Assembly: GCA_012729555.1 (NCBI GenBank)
Contig: JAAYCX010000011.1
Location: 105,628-169,627, forward strand
Direction: 5' to 3'
Origin: Acidobacteriota bacterium
GTDB lineage: Bacteria > Acidobacteriota > UBA6911
DNA: 64,000 nt
Shown here: positions 36,793 to 44,917 of the stretch, piece by piece
Numbering within the stretch: position 1 is the first letter of the stretch
Layout: each line of letters begins with the position of its first letter
Program-made: the position numbers and the translations under genes
The notes under the pieces: model-generated
The model's input: only the letters and a program-made list of their open reading frames with translations
The model's database searches: none
What the model was told of the DNA's origin: nothing

Positions 36793-38895
36793 TCAGCCCA
36801 GCTTGCCCTGTTTCTGGAGGGCGTCCGCCACCTTTTTCATCCCCATCTTCTCGAGGGTCTCCCGCGTGGCGATGCCGGTCTTGGGATCGTACCCCTCGAA
36901 CTTGTAGAAGCGGGTCTTCCAGTCCTCGACCTTGGCGCGGTCCAGCTTGCGCCCCTGGCCGGTGGCGTAGGTCCATTTGCCGTCGACCACCATCGGCTGG
37001 ACGCTGCCGCGGGTGGGCTGGTCGTAGACATAGTCGGGGAAGACCTCCATGTCCCGCGTCCGGCCCTGCAGCGCCCAGATGGCGCGGTCGAGGGTGAAGA
37101 TCTTGTGCCCGAGTTCCATGTAATCGGCGAAGGTCTTGTTCTGGCCCGTCACCGCGTTCCAGAACCTCGGCTCCGCGTTCGGGGTGGCCCCCCGCCGGTC
37201 GGCGGAGTTGTTGGTGATGCACTGCGGCCAGCGCCAGCCGCAGAACCCGCCCGCGCCGATCCAGAATTTCTCGTAGTGCTTGACCCAGGCCACCTGCTTG
37301 ACCTTGGAATCGGAATAGATCCCCGTCGGCCCGTCCCCGTAATCGACCAGGTAGCGGTCGTCCTGGTAGGGCACCATCGCCTCGGCGTAGAGCTTGGAGG
37401 CCTGCTCGGCGTCGAGGTAGGGGTTGCCCGACTGCGCCATCCAGTGCAGCGGGTAGTTGGACATCTGGTGCAGCATCAGGTCGCGCTCCCCCAGGATGGA
37501 GCCGTAGCCCCATTCCACCTGGGTGGCGGAGTCGTAATGCTCCTGGGTCCCGTAGTACGTCAGCTTCAGGAGGCCGCTCGAAACGTCTTTCTGGTAGCGC
37601 CCGAGCTTTTCCGCCATGCGGGCCGCCCCCTCGCACGCGAGCGCGCCGAGAGGACCCTCGCGCAGGGCGATGGTCCGGAACATCGTTTCGTGATAGGCGT
37701 AGCTTCCCGAGGGGGGCAGCTCGAAATCGATCTGCTTTCCCTTGCCGATGACGCCTTCGCGGGCGAGGGCCTCGATATAGCCGCGGGTGGCCATCACCTG
37801 CCAGTGGCCGAGGCCGTAGCGGTGCATGAGGTCGTTGGCCTGGCGCGTCAGCTTCTGGCTCAGAGCCGTGGGCATGGCGTTCGGGTCCGGCTTGCGGCCG
37901 AAGCCGCCGAACATGCCGCCGCCGCCGACGTTGGCCACCATGGTGCCGGCGCACACCGCCTCGTTGCTGTCGGCGCTGGCCAGCCGCATCTTGCACCCCC
38001 TGGGACAGGAGGCGCACGCGGCCGCGCGCGCGGGCACCCGGTTCGGTCCGCCGTTGGTCACGTTGCCCCCGCTCGGGGCGCCGTTGATCAGGGAATAGCC
38101 GCTCCCCTCGAAGATTTCGGCGTCGCGCGGGTTATCCACGTCCCACTGGAACTGGCGGAACCAGAGGCGGGCGTCCATGAACGCCTTCGGGTCGGCGATC
38201 GGGACCCCCCCGGTGCCGAGGAAGCTGATGGCCTTCAGGTTCTTGGACCCGAACACGCCGCCGAAGCCGCAGAGGGCGGCCTGGGAGCCCGGCCCGTGAA
38301 GCAGCGCGGCCAGCCGGCTCTTGCGTTCGCCCGCGGGGCCGCAGGCCACGACGGCCGGGATCTGGGTGGTGTAGCAGCTCTGGGCCAGTTCGGCCCATTC
38401 GCCCCGGCGCAGCCCGGGGACGGCGCGGCGGGAAATCTCCTGCTGCGCGTCCCAGGTGTCCATGCCCCAAACGCCGTTGGTGGCGTCCTCGATCTTCACC
38501 TTGTCGTTGACGACGTCGATGTAGACCGGGTTTTCCGAGGCGCCTTCCACGACGATGCCGTCCCAGCCCGCGAACTTCATCTGGGCGGTGAAGCGGCCGC
38601 CGAAATTGCTGTGGCCGAACCACTCGACCGGGTAGAGCATGGGGCCCAGGCCCTGGACCTCGCACCGCCCGCTCCCGGGCATGAAGGTGCCCGAGAAGGG
38701 GGAGGCCATCATGATGATGAGGTTGCGGGGATCGAAGGCCTCGAACGGGAGCTGGTCGCCGACGAGGTCGAAGAAGACGGCCGAGCCGATGCCGTGGCCG
38801 CCTCCGAATTCCAGGTACTTTTCCGTGGGGAGGGTGCTGATCTGTTTGTTCGTCAGATTGACTCTTAAAATCTTACCTGTATATCCGCCTGGCAT
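36793..38895 (-). CDS. Aldehyde ferredoxin oxidoreductase, catalytic subunit
   Basis: 700 residues. AOR-family tungsten/molybdenum bis-pterin enzyme. Seen: N-terminal MPGGYTGKILRVNL, the pterin-binding segment FGGRFTAQMKFAGWDGI, and the [4Fe-4S] site C-A-S-C-P-R-G-C (Cys294, 297, 301), with a late cysteine in FCGWRWPQC as a possible fourth ligand. The reaction is likely oxidation of an aldehyde, or the reverse reduction of an acid, with transfer to a ferredoxin-like carrier. The sequence is well away from the short archaeal AORs (about 605 residues) and may be a specialised subfamily. No signal peptide. It follows the Tat-type Fe-S subunit by 12 bases. Ribosome-binding site AAGGAGGAG. Confidence 0.9.
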   Translation of the reverse strand: MPGGYTGKILRVNLTNKQISTLPTEKYLEFGGGHGIGSAVFFDLVGDQLPFEAFDPRNLIIMMASPFSGTFMPGSGRCEVQGLGPMLYPVEWFGHSNFGGRFTAQMKFAGWDGIVVEGASENPVYIDVVNDKVKIEDATNGVWGMDTWDAQQEISRRAVPGLRRGEWAELAQSCYTTQIPAVVACGPAGERKSRLAALLHGPGSQAALCGFGGVFGSKNLKAISFLGTGGVPIADPKAFMDARLWFRQFQWDVDNPRDAEIFEGSGYSLINGAPSGGNVTNGGPNRVPARAAACASCPRGCKMRLASADSNEAVCAGTMVANVGGGGMFGGFGRKPDPNAMPTALSQKLTRQANDLMHRYGLGHWQVMATRGYIEALAREGVIGKGKQIDFELPPSGSYAYHETMFRTIALREGPLGALACEGAARMAEKLGRYQKDVSSGLLKLTYYGTQEHYDSATQVEWGYGSILGERDLMLHQMSNYPLHWMAQSGNPYLDAEQASKLYAEAMVPYQDDRYLVDYGDGPTGIYSDSKVKQVAWVKHYEKFWIGAGGFCGWRWPQCITNNSADRRGATPNAEPRFWNAVTGQNKTFADYMELGHKIFTLDRAIWALQGRTRDMEVFPDYVYDQPTRGSVQPMVVDGKWTYATGQGRKLDRAKVEDWKTRFYKFEGYDPKTGIATRETLEKMGMKKVADALQKQGKLG

Positions 38896-38907
38896 GATGT
38901 CTCCTCC

Positions 38908-39726
38908 TTAAACTTTCGCTTTGGGCGCCTGCATTTTGGCTTTCGGTGCCTGCATTTTGGCTTTGGGTGCGCCACCGCCGAAGCCGCCCATTCCAGGCGG
39001 TTGAGTCCTGCTGTCGTCCACCAGCCCCAGCTTGAGCCAGTGCTCGTTGCGCAGGTTGACGTTGTACCCCTCGGTTTCCTTCTGGTCGGGCATTTCGGTC
39101 ACGAACCTGATGGCCTTCATCGGACACGATTCCACGCACGCCTGCTTGCCGCCGATCCCCCCCTTTTCGTTCCAGTAGGGGGTGTCCAGGCAGAGGTCGC
39201 ACTTGGTCGATTTGCTGATCTTGTGGTTCCACACGGTCCGGTGCGGCTGCTGCGGGCACATCTTGAGGCAGGTCTTGCAGCCGATGCACTTGTCGGTGTC
39301 GATCCTGCGGACGTTGCCGTTGGCCTCGTCGACGAAACAGGCCTGCACGGGGCAGCTCTGCACGCAGGGGGGGTACTTGCACTGGCGGCAGGGGGCGATC
39401 TCGAGATCGTAGGGGAACTTTCCGAAGGAGTCCTGCATGATCTGGATGCGCGCCAGCGACAGGTTCTGCTCCCCGTAGTGGGTCAGGGAACAGCTGAGCA
39501 TGCAGGTCGTGCACCCGGTGCATTTCTTGCTGTCGTAGACCAGGTATCCCTTGGACGCGGGGTACGCCTGGACCTTTTCAGGCGGCAGCGCGGCCGCCGC
39601 TGCGGGGTTGGTGGATATCAGGGCATCCACGGCGACGACGGCACCGCCGGTGACCAGAAAATCACGTCTTGTAAATTTCTTTTTGGCAGCAGCTTCCGTG
39701 CTTTCAGCTTTCTTGCCATCGGACAT
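38908..39726 (-). CDS. Tat-exported four-cluster ferredoxin subunit of the AOR
   Basis: 272 residues. A twin-arginine signal, TRRDFLVTGG (Arg20, Arg21), precedes a DmsB-like electron-transfer protein with sixteen-cysteine-type groups: CTGCTTCMLSC, CRQCKYPPCVQSC, CIGCKTCLKMC, and CDLC with a later CVESC. It should carry electrons from the AOR subunit to a membrane acceptor. The C-terminal tail repeats the heptad APKAKMQ nearly three times (38917-38972 in DNA), a lysine-rich extension I do not know from the family. If the Tat signal works, the AOR may be co-exported with it. E. coli ydhYVWXUT shows a comparable AOR plus ferredoxin set. Start: ATG at 39726 with GGAG upstream. Confidence 0.85.
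   Translation of the reverse strand: MSDGKKAESTEAAAKKKFTRRDFLVTGGAVVAVDALISTNPAAAAALPPEKVQAYPASKGYLVYDSKKCTGCTTCMLSCSLTHYGEQNLSLARIQIMQDSFGKFPYDLEIAPCRQCKYPPCVQSCPVQACFVDEANGNVRRIDTDKCIGCKTCLKMCPQQPHRTVWNHKISKSTKCDLCLDTPYWNEKGGIGGKQACVESCPMKAIRFVTEMPDQKETEGYNVNLRNEHWLKLGLVDDSRTQPPGMGGFGGGAPKAKMQAPKAKMQAPKAKV
38917..38972 (-). repeat. 21-bp tandem repeat encoding a lysine-rich tail
   Basis: Almost three copies of a 21-bp unit, each encoding APKAKMQ, at the 3' end of the ferredoxin gene. Confidence 0.7.
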
Positions 39727-39850
39727 AGCGTTACTCCTTCGCTCGATATTAAAGAATGAAGGTCGTTTTCGGGGCAGCCCCATGAACAACCGTTGCCTTG
39801 GCATCCGCGTGCGGGTGGGCGGCTACCACTGTGAAACAAACGGGGACGGG

Positions 39851-39880
39851 TTGTCAACCATTCAATCCAATCCCTTTAAT
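39851..39880 (+). promoter_or_regulatory. Overlapping divergent promoters with an 11-bp palindrome
   Basis: GGTTGTCAACC (39849-39859) supplies TTGTCA on the plus strand (39851-39856), with TTTAAT 18 bases on (39875-39880) for the methyltransferase. It also supplies TTGACA on the minus strand (39857-39852) for the ferredoxin/AOR operon, whose -10 is less clear. Shared -35 elements imply the two directions compete or are co-regulated. Confidence 0.55.
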
Positions 39881-39958
39881 ATACGTCCGCGATGATGGTA
39901 ACGTTTCGTCGAAAGCGGGCCGCACCCGGTCTGGATGCGGCCCCGGACGGAGGGCGGT

Positions 39959-40690
39959 ATGGACATCGGGGGGGAAGTGCGGCGCAGATACGGGTCGATC
40001 GCAGCCCGCGCGCTCCAGAGGAGCCAGCGGGAAGGGGGCGCGGCCGTGGCCGTGCCGCTCGGTTGCGGCGATCCCGTGGCGCTGGCCCGGCTCCGGCCGG
40101 GACAGGTGGTGCTGGACCTCGGCAGCGGCGGCGGGCGTGACTGCCTGCTGGCGGCCCGCCGGGTGGCGCCGGGGGGGCGGGTCTACGGCCTGGACATGAC
40201 GGAGGAGATGGTGGCCCTGGCCGCCCGCAACCTGAGGGGCGCGGGGGCGGACAACGTCGAGCTGGTCAGGGGCGACATCGAGCGGATCCCCCTCAGGGAC
40301 GGCGCGATCGATGTCATCATCTCCAACTGCGTCCTCAACCTCTCCGCCGACAAGGGCCGGGCCTTCGAGGAGGCATTCCGGGTCCTGGCCCCCGGCGGAA
40401 GGCTGGCGGCGTGCGATATCGTCACCCGGGGTGACATCCCCGCGGGGATCCGTGCCGGCGTGAGTCGCTGGGTGGGGTGCCTCGGCGGGGCGCTCGAGGA
40501 GGGGGAGTACGCCCGCAGGCTGGCCGGGGCCGGTTTCGGGGGAATCCGCATCGAGGCGACGCACCGCTACCGGGCCCGCGAGGTCCTCGGGTTTCTCGAG
40601 GAGAAGGGGTGGGACATCGGGCCCATGATCCCGCACGTGGACCGGAAATGGGCCAGTGCCTCGATCACGGCCGTCAAGCCCGGGCCGTGA
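39959..40690 (+). CDS. arsM: ArsM-like SAM methyltransferase
   Basis: 243 residues. SAM-dependent methyltransferase with the ArsM pattern: LGCGDP near residue 37, SAM site LDLGSGGGRDCLLAA, DMTEEMV, the hallmark VIISNCVLNLSADK, and a cysteine in WVGCLGGAL. Arsenite methyltransferases use cysteines at these points to bind As(III). No arsR, arsB or arsC is nearby. Instead the gene faces the radical SAM selenoprotein operon, and such clusters in other anaerobes also carry a methyltransferase, so its substrate may be something other than arsenic. Start: ATG at 39959 behind GGAGGG. Its 3' end overlaps the convergent ligase gene by 17 bases. Confidence 0.75.
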   Translation: MDIGGEVRRRYGSIAARALQRSQREGGAAVAVPLGCGDPVALARLRPGQVVLDLGSGGGRDCLLAARRVAPGGRVYGLDMTEEMVALAARNLRGAGADNVELVRGDIERIPLRDGAIDVIISNCVLNLSADKGRAFEEAFRVLAPGGRLAACDIVTRGDIPAGIRAGVSRWVGCLGGALEEGEYARRLAGAGFGGIRIEATHRYRAREVLGFLEEKGWDIGPMIPHVDRKWASASITAVKPGP

Positions 40691-42071
40691 CCCGCCTCAG
40701 GGGCCGCCGGTCCACGACCAGTTTTTTGGCCCGCTCCGCCGTTTTCAGAGCTCCCGGAGGCAGGATGTCCACGTGCGGGGGGGCCATCTCCCCGCGGCGG
40801 AGATTCCGTTCGATGAGGGGGTGCCCGTGGAGCCTCGCGGCGATGGTGTGCGCCGCGTCCTCCGGTCCCGGGAGCAGGTCGACACGGAAATCGAGGCGCG
40901 GCCTCCCCCGCTCCCGCGTCACCTCCACCTGGTAGTCCAGCACCCCGGGGAGGGCGTAGAGGATGTCGTCGAACAGCGTGGGGTAGATCTCCTCCCCCGC
41001 GCCGATCGTCACGATCGATTCCCGGCGCTTCCGGACCGCGTCGAACCGGAGCAGGCTCCGGGCGCCGCAGGGGCAGGGCCCCGGGATCCAGCGGGAGAGG
41101 TCGCCGGTACGGTAGCGCAAGAGCGGCATCGCCTCGCGGTTGAGGGTGGTGAACACCAGTTCCCCCTCCTCCCCCGCGGCGGCCGGCTCGAGCGTCACGG
41201 GATCGAGGATCTCGAGCAGGAGGTCGGCCTCGTTGAAGTGGTAGCCGTGCCCCGCCTCGCACTCCACGGCCACGCCCAGCCCCATTTCGGTGAGGCCGTA
41301 GTGGGTCCTCACGCGGCAGTTCCAGATCCTTTCCAGTTCCCGCCTGCGCGCCTCGGGGACGTACTCGGCGGCGAGAAAGAGGACGCGCACCCCGCACCGG
41401 CCCGGGTCGCACAGCGCCTCCAGTTCGCGCGTGAGGCGGTACAGGGGGCCCGCGTAGCCGAACAGGACGGTGCTGCCGTGCCGCCGGATCAGCTCCAGGT
41501 GCTCCCGCGCGGAGCGCCCGGTTCCGGCCACCACCGCACGGGCGCCGATGGCGGCCACCCCGCGGGCGAGCAGGTCGGCCTGGCTGTAGGGGGGGCCGTC
41601 GGGGAGGCAGATATGCACGACGTCCCCGCGGCCGGCCACCGTCCCGATGCCGGCGGCCATGAAGCGGACGATGCGCCCGAGGTCCCCCCGGGTCCAGAAG
41701 ATCTTCTTCCGGGGCCCCGTCGTGCCGGAGGTGACGAAGGTGTGGACCCGTTCGACCCGGGCCCGGGAGAGGCACAGGAAGCGATAGGGCTCGCGGGCCA
41801 CATCCTCCTGCCGGGTAAGGGGAAGGCGTCCGATGTCGTCGCACCCGCCGATCCCCTCCGGGCGGGTCCCGCTCCTGCGGAAGAGTTCCCCGTAAAAGGA
41901 GCTCTGCGCCGCCGCGTACCGCACCACCCGGGCCAGGAGCGCCCCCTGGTACCGCCGCACCTCGGTCCGCCCCAGGGGGCGTCCGGCCCCTGCGGGGATC
42001 CGCGCGCGCCGACCGGCGTCGTACCCCGGTTCGGAACGGATGACGGCGGCAAGCCACTCCTCAAGGAACAT
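40674..42071 (-). CDS. PaaK-like AMP-forming acyl-CoA ligase (DVU_1553-type)
   Basis: 465 residues of the phenylacetate-CoA ligase branch of adenylate-forming enzymes. The ATP loop is TFVTSGTTGPRK (about 109-120). YGLTEMG and a late YRTGDLS follow, and a C-terminal subdomain has the lysine in LKTAERAKKLV. It activates a carboxylate with ATP, usually to a CoA thioester; substrate unknown. I recall this type as 'DVU_1553 family' ligases that travel with a radical SAM selenoprotein, as here: the start codon overlaps the end of the radical SAM gene. Last gene of the operon. Confidence 0.8.
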   Translation of the reverse strand: MFLEEWLAAVIRSEPGYDAGRRARIPAGAGRPLGRTEVRRYQGALLARVVRYAAAQSSFYGELFRRSGTRPEGIGGCDDIGRLPLTRQEDVAREPYRFLCLSRARVERVHTFVTSGTTGPRKKIFWTRGDLGRIVRFMAAGIGTVAGRGDVVHICLPDGPPYSQADLLARGVAAIGARAVVAGTGRSAREHLELIRRHGSTVLFGYAGPLYRLTRELEALCDPGRCGVRVLFLAAEYVPEARRRELERIWNCRVRTHYGLTEMGLGVAVECEAGHGYHFNEADLLLEILDPVTLEPAAAGEEGELVFTTLNREAMPLLRYRTGDLSRWIPGPCPCGARSLLRFDAVRKRRESIVTIGAGEEIYPTLFDDILYALPGVLDYQVEVTRERGRPRLDFRVDLLPGPEDAAHTIAARLHGHPLIERNLRRGEMAPPHVDILPPGALKTAERAKKLVVDRRPLRRVTARA

Positions 42072-43392
42072 GCCGGGACTCCTCGTGGAGCGCGCGGCCG
42101 CGCGTGTCGGTCAGGTAGTGGGCGCAGAAGGGGACCAGCCCCCGGGTTTCGGACGCGACATGGATGCAGCAGCGCCGGAGGCGTTCGAGGTCGATGTTCC
42201 AGGCATCCTGGAACGCCATGCCGGAGATGCAGAAGGCGTGGGTGCGGATCCGCTCGAAAGAGTCTCCCCGCCCGGGTCGCGGGGCGGACGGGCCCGGGTC
42301 GGCGTACTTCCAGTGGCGGCGCACATAGGCGCGCGACCTTTCCGCGGCGTCGTCCCCGGCCGGGCCGGCGCGCTCGAACCGGGTCGTTGGCATCAGTGTC
42401 CCATCTTCTCTCAGCACGGAGAGGGCGGAAAAGGAGCAGTGGGATTCCTCTCACCCGGGGGGGATGAAATGGGCGGCCTCGAGCTCCCCCCCGGTCTGAC
42501 GCTCGATCGCCTCGAGGATGTCGGGGATCAGCATCCGGTCGCCGTTGCGGGGCGATTGCGGGTAGCGGCCGAGCCAGGCCTGGGGCTGGAAGTGGATCCC
42601 CTTCACGACCGGGATCCATGCCTTTGCGAACCGGATGAGGTCGCCGATCCGGGAGTCGTTCACCCCCCTCGCGAGGGTCGGGACGAGGATGACGCCGATC
42701 CCGAGCTCCCTCGAGCGCTCCAGGGCCTTCAGCTTGAGGTCCAGAAGCGGCGCCCCCCGGAGGCGGCGGAAGACATCGTCGCTGACCCCGTCGAACTGGA
42801 GAAAGAAACTGGTGACGCCCGCATCGGCGAGCGCGCGTGCGAACTCCGCGTCGCGCCCGAGGCGCAGGCCGTTGGTGTTGACCTGGACATGGTCGAAACC
42901 GATGTCGCGCGCACGGCGCACGATCAGGGGCAGATCATCCCGGAGGGTGGGCTCCCCGCCGCTCAACTGCAGGGGGCAGTTCCCGGCGAGCGCGAACGTC
43001 CGCCGGAGCAGCCGCTCCAGCCGGGCGGGTGCGGGGTCGGGGCCGGCCGCGGGCCCGGAGGCGGCGAAGCAGACGGGGCAGCGGAGGTCGCAGCGGCCGG
43101 TGACCTCCACGATGGCGCTGCAGGTCTGCTGCAGGTGCCCGGGGCAGATGCCGCAGAGGCGGGGGCAGTCCCCGGGCGGATCGGGCTCGGCGCCGGGCCG
43201 GCCGGCGCGGGCCCGTTCCCAGAGCGGATAGGGGACGGGGCGGTTGCGCCAGATCAGGACCGGCTCCACCTCTCCGTGTTCCGGGCAGCGCCGCAGCAGG
43301 TAAACCTCCTCCCCTTCGGCCACCCGCTCGGCGGGGATGCGCCGCAGGCAGTGGGGGCACAGGCTCTCGGTTTGCGACAGGACCTCGGTCAT
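42061..43392 (-). CDS. trsS: Radical SAM selenoprotein TrsS-like (UGA = Sec314)
   Basis: 443 residues if the in-frame TGA at 42453-42451 is selenocysteine. N-terminal zinc-like cysteines (LCPHC 11-15, RRCPEHG) and CPRLCGIC come first, then the radical SAM cluster CDLRCPVC (Cys101, 105, 108) and GGEP in LSGGEPTL. The frame before UGA ends FIPPG and continues after it as EESHCSF. The downstream 129 residues are clearly coding and in the same frame, with FCISGMAFQDAWNIDLERLRRCC and a VPFCAHYLT cysteine. In Cys-type relatives I recall a Cys in the PPx-C context, so Sec replaces a conserved Cys. This is the arrangement of the family named radical SAM (seleno)protein TrsS. Reaction unknown. Starts 9 bases after the redox protein; overlaps the ligase start. 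Confidence 0.85.
42408..42423 (-). promoter_or_regulatory. Candidate SECIS element of the radical SAM selenoprotein
   Basis: Downstream of the UGA on the minus strand, CTCTC pairs with GAGAG around a six-base loop CGTGCT (stem 42423-42419 with 42412-42408). The loop starts about 32 bases after the UGA, within the 16-37 range, and has a G in its first two positions. The short stem makes this only a candidate. Confidence 0.45.
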
Positions 43393-43401
43393 GCGCCCGC
43401 T

Positions 43402-43587
43402 CTATTTCTGTTCAAGGGCGTCTTCCGCCGGGTTGACGATGGTGGACACCACCTCCTCGGTCAGGTATTCCCGGCCGCAGACCGGGCACTTGATTCCCGG
43501 GACGAACTGCCGGAGCAGCATGTAGCTGATGAGCAGTTCCTTTTCCTCCATGGCGACCTTGTCCTCGTAGCAGTACCATTCGGTCAT
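43402..43587 (-). CDS. Small cysteine-containing redox protein (DVU_1557-like)
   Basis: 61 residues. Cys6 (WYCYEDK) and a CPVC pair (34-37), with GREYLTEEVV after it, suggest a small metal-binding or redox protein of the type that accompanies TrsS clusters (I recall 'DVU_1557 family redox protein'). The first cysteine pair seen in relatives is reduced to one Cys here. Start: ATG overlapping the stop of the upstream gene (ATGA). Confidence 0.7.
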   Translation of the reverse strand: MTEWYCYEDKVAMEEKELLISYMLLRQFVPGIKCPVCGREYLTEEVVSTIVNPAEDALEQK

Positions 43588-44009
43588 CTGGGGTCCCCCT
43601 CGAGCAGCAGCCGGTGCGCATAGGCCGTCTCCACGCGGAAGGCCCCGTCGACCGGCTCGTATTCCACGTAGAAATAGGTCTCGGCGACCCGCAGCTTGGC
43701 CAGAAATCCCGGGCACCCCGGGCGGTAGAGTTTGACGCCCGATTTTTCCGCGTGGTCGATGACGCGGCGGATGTCCTCCTCGGTGATGTGGCGCTCTTCC
43801 AGCCGCCCGCTCACCCCGTCGGGCAGGACCAGCTTCATCGCCCGCGCCTCGTCCGAGAGCGGGGGGAGATCCTCGGCCACGGCGAGCGAATGCGCTCCCA
43901 CTGCGAGCGAATGCGCTCCCACGGCCGCCAGGGAGGAGAGCGTGAACTCCCTGCGGGAAAGGGGCTGTCCCTTCCTTCCGGGTCTGGATCCCTTCTTTTT
44001 CTGGGGCAT
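43584..44009 (-). CDS. Tat-signal protein of the TrsS operon, function unknown
   Basis: 141 residues. Twin-arginine start LSRREFTLSSLAA (Arg19, Arg20), then a 7-residue duplication VGAHSLA caused by a 21-bp tandem repeat (43882-43921). The mature part reads GVSGRLEERHITEEDIRRVIDHAEKSG and ends YVEYEPVDGAFRVETAYAHRL. I have seen similar small conserved domains near Fe-S and aldehyde oxidoreductase genes but cannot name the family. Start: ATG at 44009 with GGGAGA upstream; an ATG at 44039 has no ribosome-binding site. First gene of the four-gene operon. Confidence 0.65.
   Translation of the reverse strand: MPQKKKGSRPGRKGQPLSRREFTLSSLAAVGAHSLAVGAHSLAVAEDLPPLSDEARAMKLVLPDGVSGRLEERHITEEDIRRVIDHAEKSGVKLYRPGCPGFLAKLRVAETYFYVEYEPVDGAFRVETAYAHRLLLEGDPR
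43882..43921 (-). repeat. 21-bp in-frame tandem duplication
   Basis: GCGAGCGAATGCGCTCCCA occurs at 43882-43900 and again at 43903-43921. It lengthens the signal region of the Tat protein by seven residues. Confidence 0.85.
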
Positions 44010-44128
44010 GCGTGTGATCTCCCGAATCCGGTTTTCCATCGGGGCCGTGCCGGAACGCAGGCCCCACCCTGTTAAAGATTCTCACTATCCCCGCGGAAAA
44101 CCAAGTCTTCTGTTATCTTCAATACTTG

Positions 44129-44158
44129 TTGACAATAAAAACCATATTTGGATAATAT
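44129..44158 (+). promoter_or_regulatory. Strong sigma-70 promoter of the OMP gene
   Basis: A perfect TTGACA (44129-44134) with GATAAT (44151-44156, 16-base spacer) or TAATAT (44153-44158, 18-base spacer), followed by an unusually AT-rich leader of about 125 bases. Confidence 0.75.
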
Positions 44159-44285
44159 GCGGCCATCTCGGGTGAGAACCCATAACGAACTCTTCGGTTA
44201 GGATTGGACTTTGGTTTCGAGGACGCTCACGCTGATTGTGATTGCAGTCAGACAAACATAACTTACACTTGAAGGGGTACGACTG

Positions 44286-44843
44286 ATGAAAAAGCTTGGG
44301 CTTGCAGTGATTCTGTTGTTGGGCTTTTCGGGAATGGTCATGGCGCAGGATGTCCCGGTTGCCGAGGTTTTCGGAGGGTATTCCTTTTTCCGCTGCGATG
44401 CGGGGGATGACATTTCCTGCAACCTGAACGGGTGGAACGCCGCAGTGGATTTCAACGTCAGCGACAACTGGAGCGCCGTCATGGATTTCAGCGGCCACTA
44501 CGGGTACCTGGACGGTCCCGTCGCCACGGCTTCGGGTGTCTATCCGTGGTACGATGTCAAGTCGCACAACTTCATGTTCGGACCGCGCTTCAAGATGAGG
44601 GGTGAAAAAGTCACGCCTTTCCTCCATGCGCTCTTCGGCGTCAACCACGTCAACCCCGAAGCGGGGGACGCCACCCAGAACAACTTCGCCTTGGCCTTCG
44701 GCGGCGGGGTGGATGTCAAGGTCACCGACAAGATGTCCGTACGTCCGATCCAGCTGGAATACGTGGGCACCCGGGTCAATTCCGATTTCCAGAACAACAT
44801 GCGGTTTTCCGCCGGCGTGGTGTTCAACTTCGGCAGCCGTTAG
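44286..44843 (+). CDS. Outer-membrane beta-barrel protein
   Basis: 185 residues. A signal peptide (MKKLGLAVILLLGFSG, cleavage after MAQ) is followed by alternating beta strands with aromatic belts (VFGGYSFF, NFMFGPRFKM, LAFGGGVDVKV) and a terminal strand ending in Phe-x-x-x-Arg (FNFGSR), close to the C-terminal signature of outer-membrane proteins. Small OmpA/OmpX-like barrels of this type are frequent in Acidobacteriota. The strong promoter and long leader suggest high expression. Ribosome-binding site AAGGGG. Confidence 0.8.
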   Translation: MKKLGLAVILLLGFSGMVMAQDVPVAEVFGGYSFFRCDAGDDISCNLNGWNAAVDFNVSDNWSAVMDFSGHYGYLDGPVATASGVYPWYDVKSHNFMFGPRFKMRGEKVTPFLHALFGVNHVNPEAGDATQNNFALAFGGGVDVKVTDKMSVRPIQLEYVGTRVNSDFQNNMRFSAGVVFNFGSR

Positions 44844-44917
44844 TCCAGGCATGAATCGGGCCGGAAGGGCACGGGGGCCGTATTGACGGCGCCCCCGTCT
44901 CTTCCGGCAGGGCGGGC

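Noticed and set aside
42451..42453. TGA splitting the radical SAM protein into two separate genes
   Set aside because: The downstream piece has no ribosome-binding site or plausible N-terminus, stays in frame, and both pieces make one family-length protein.
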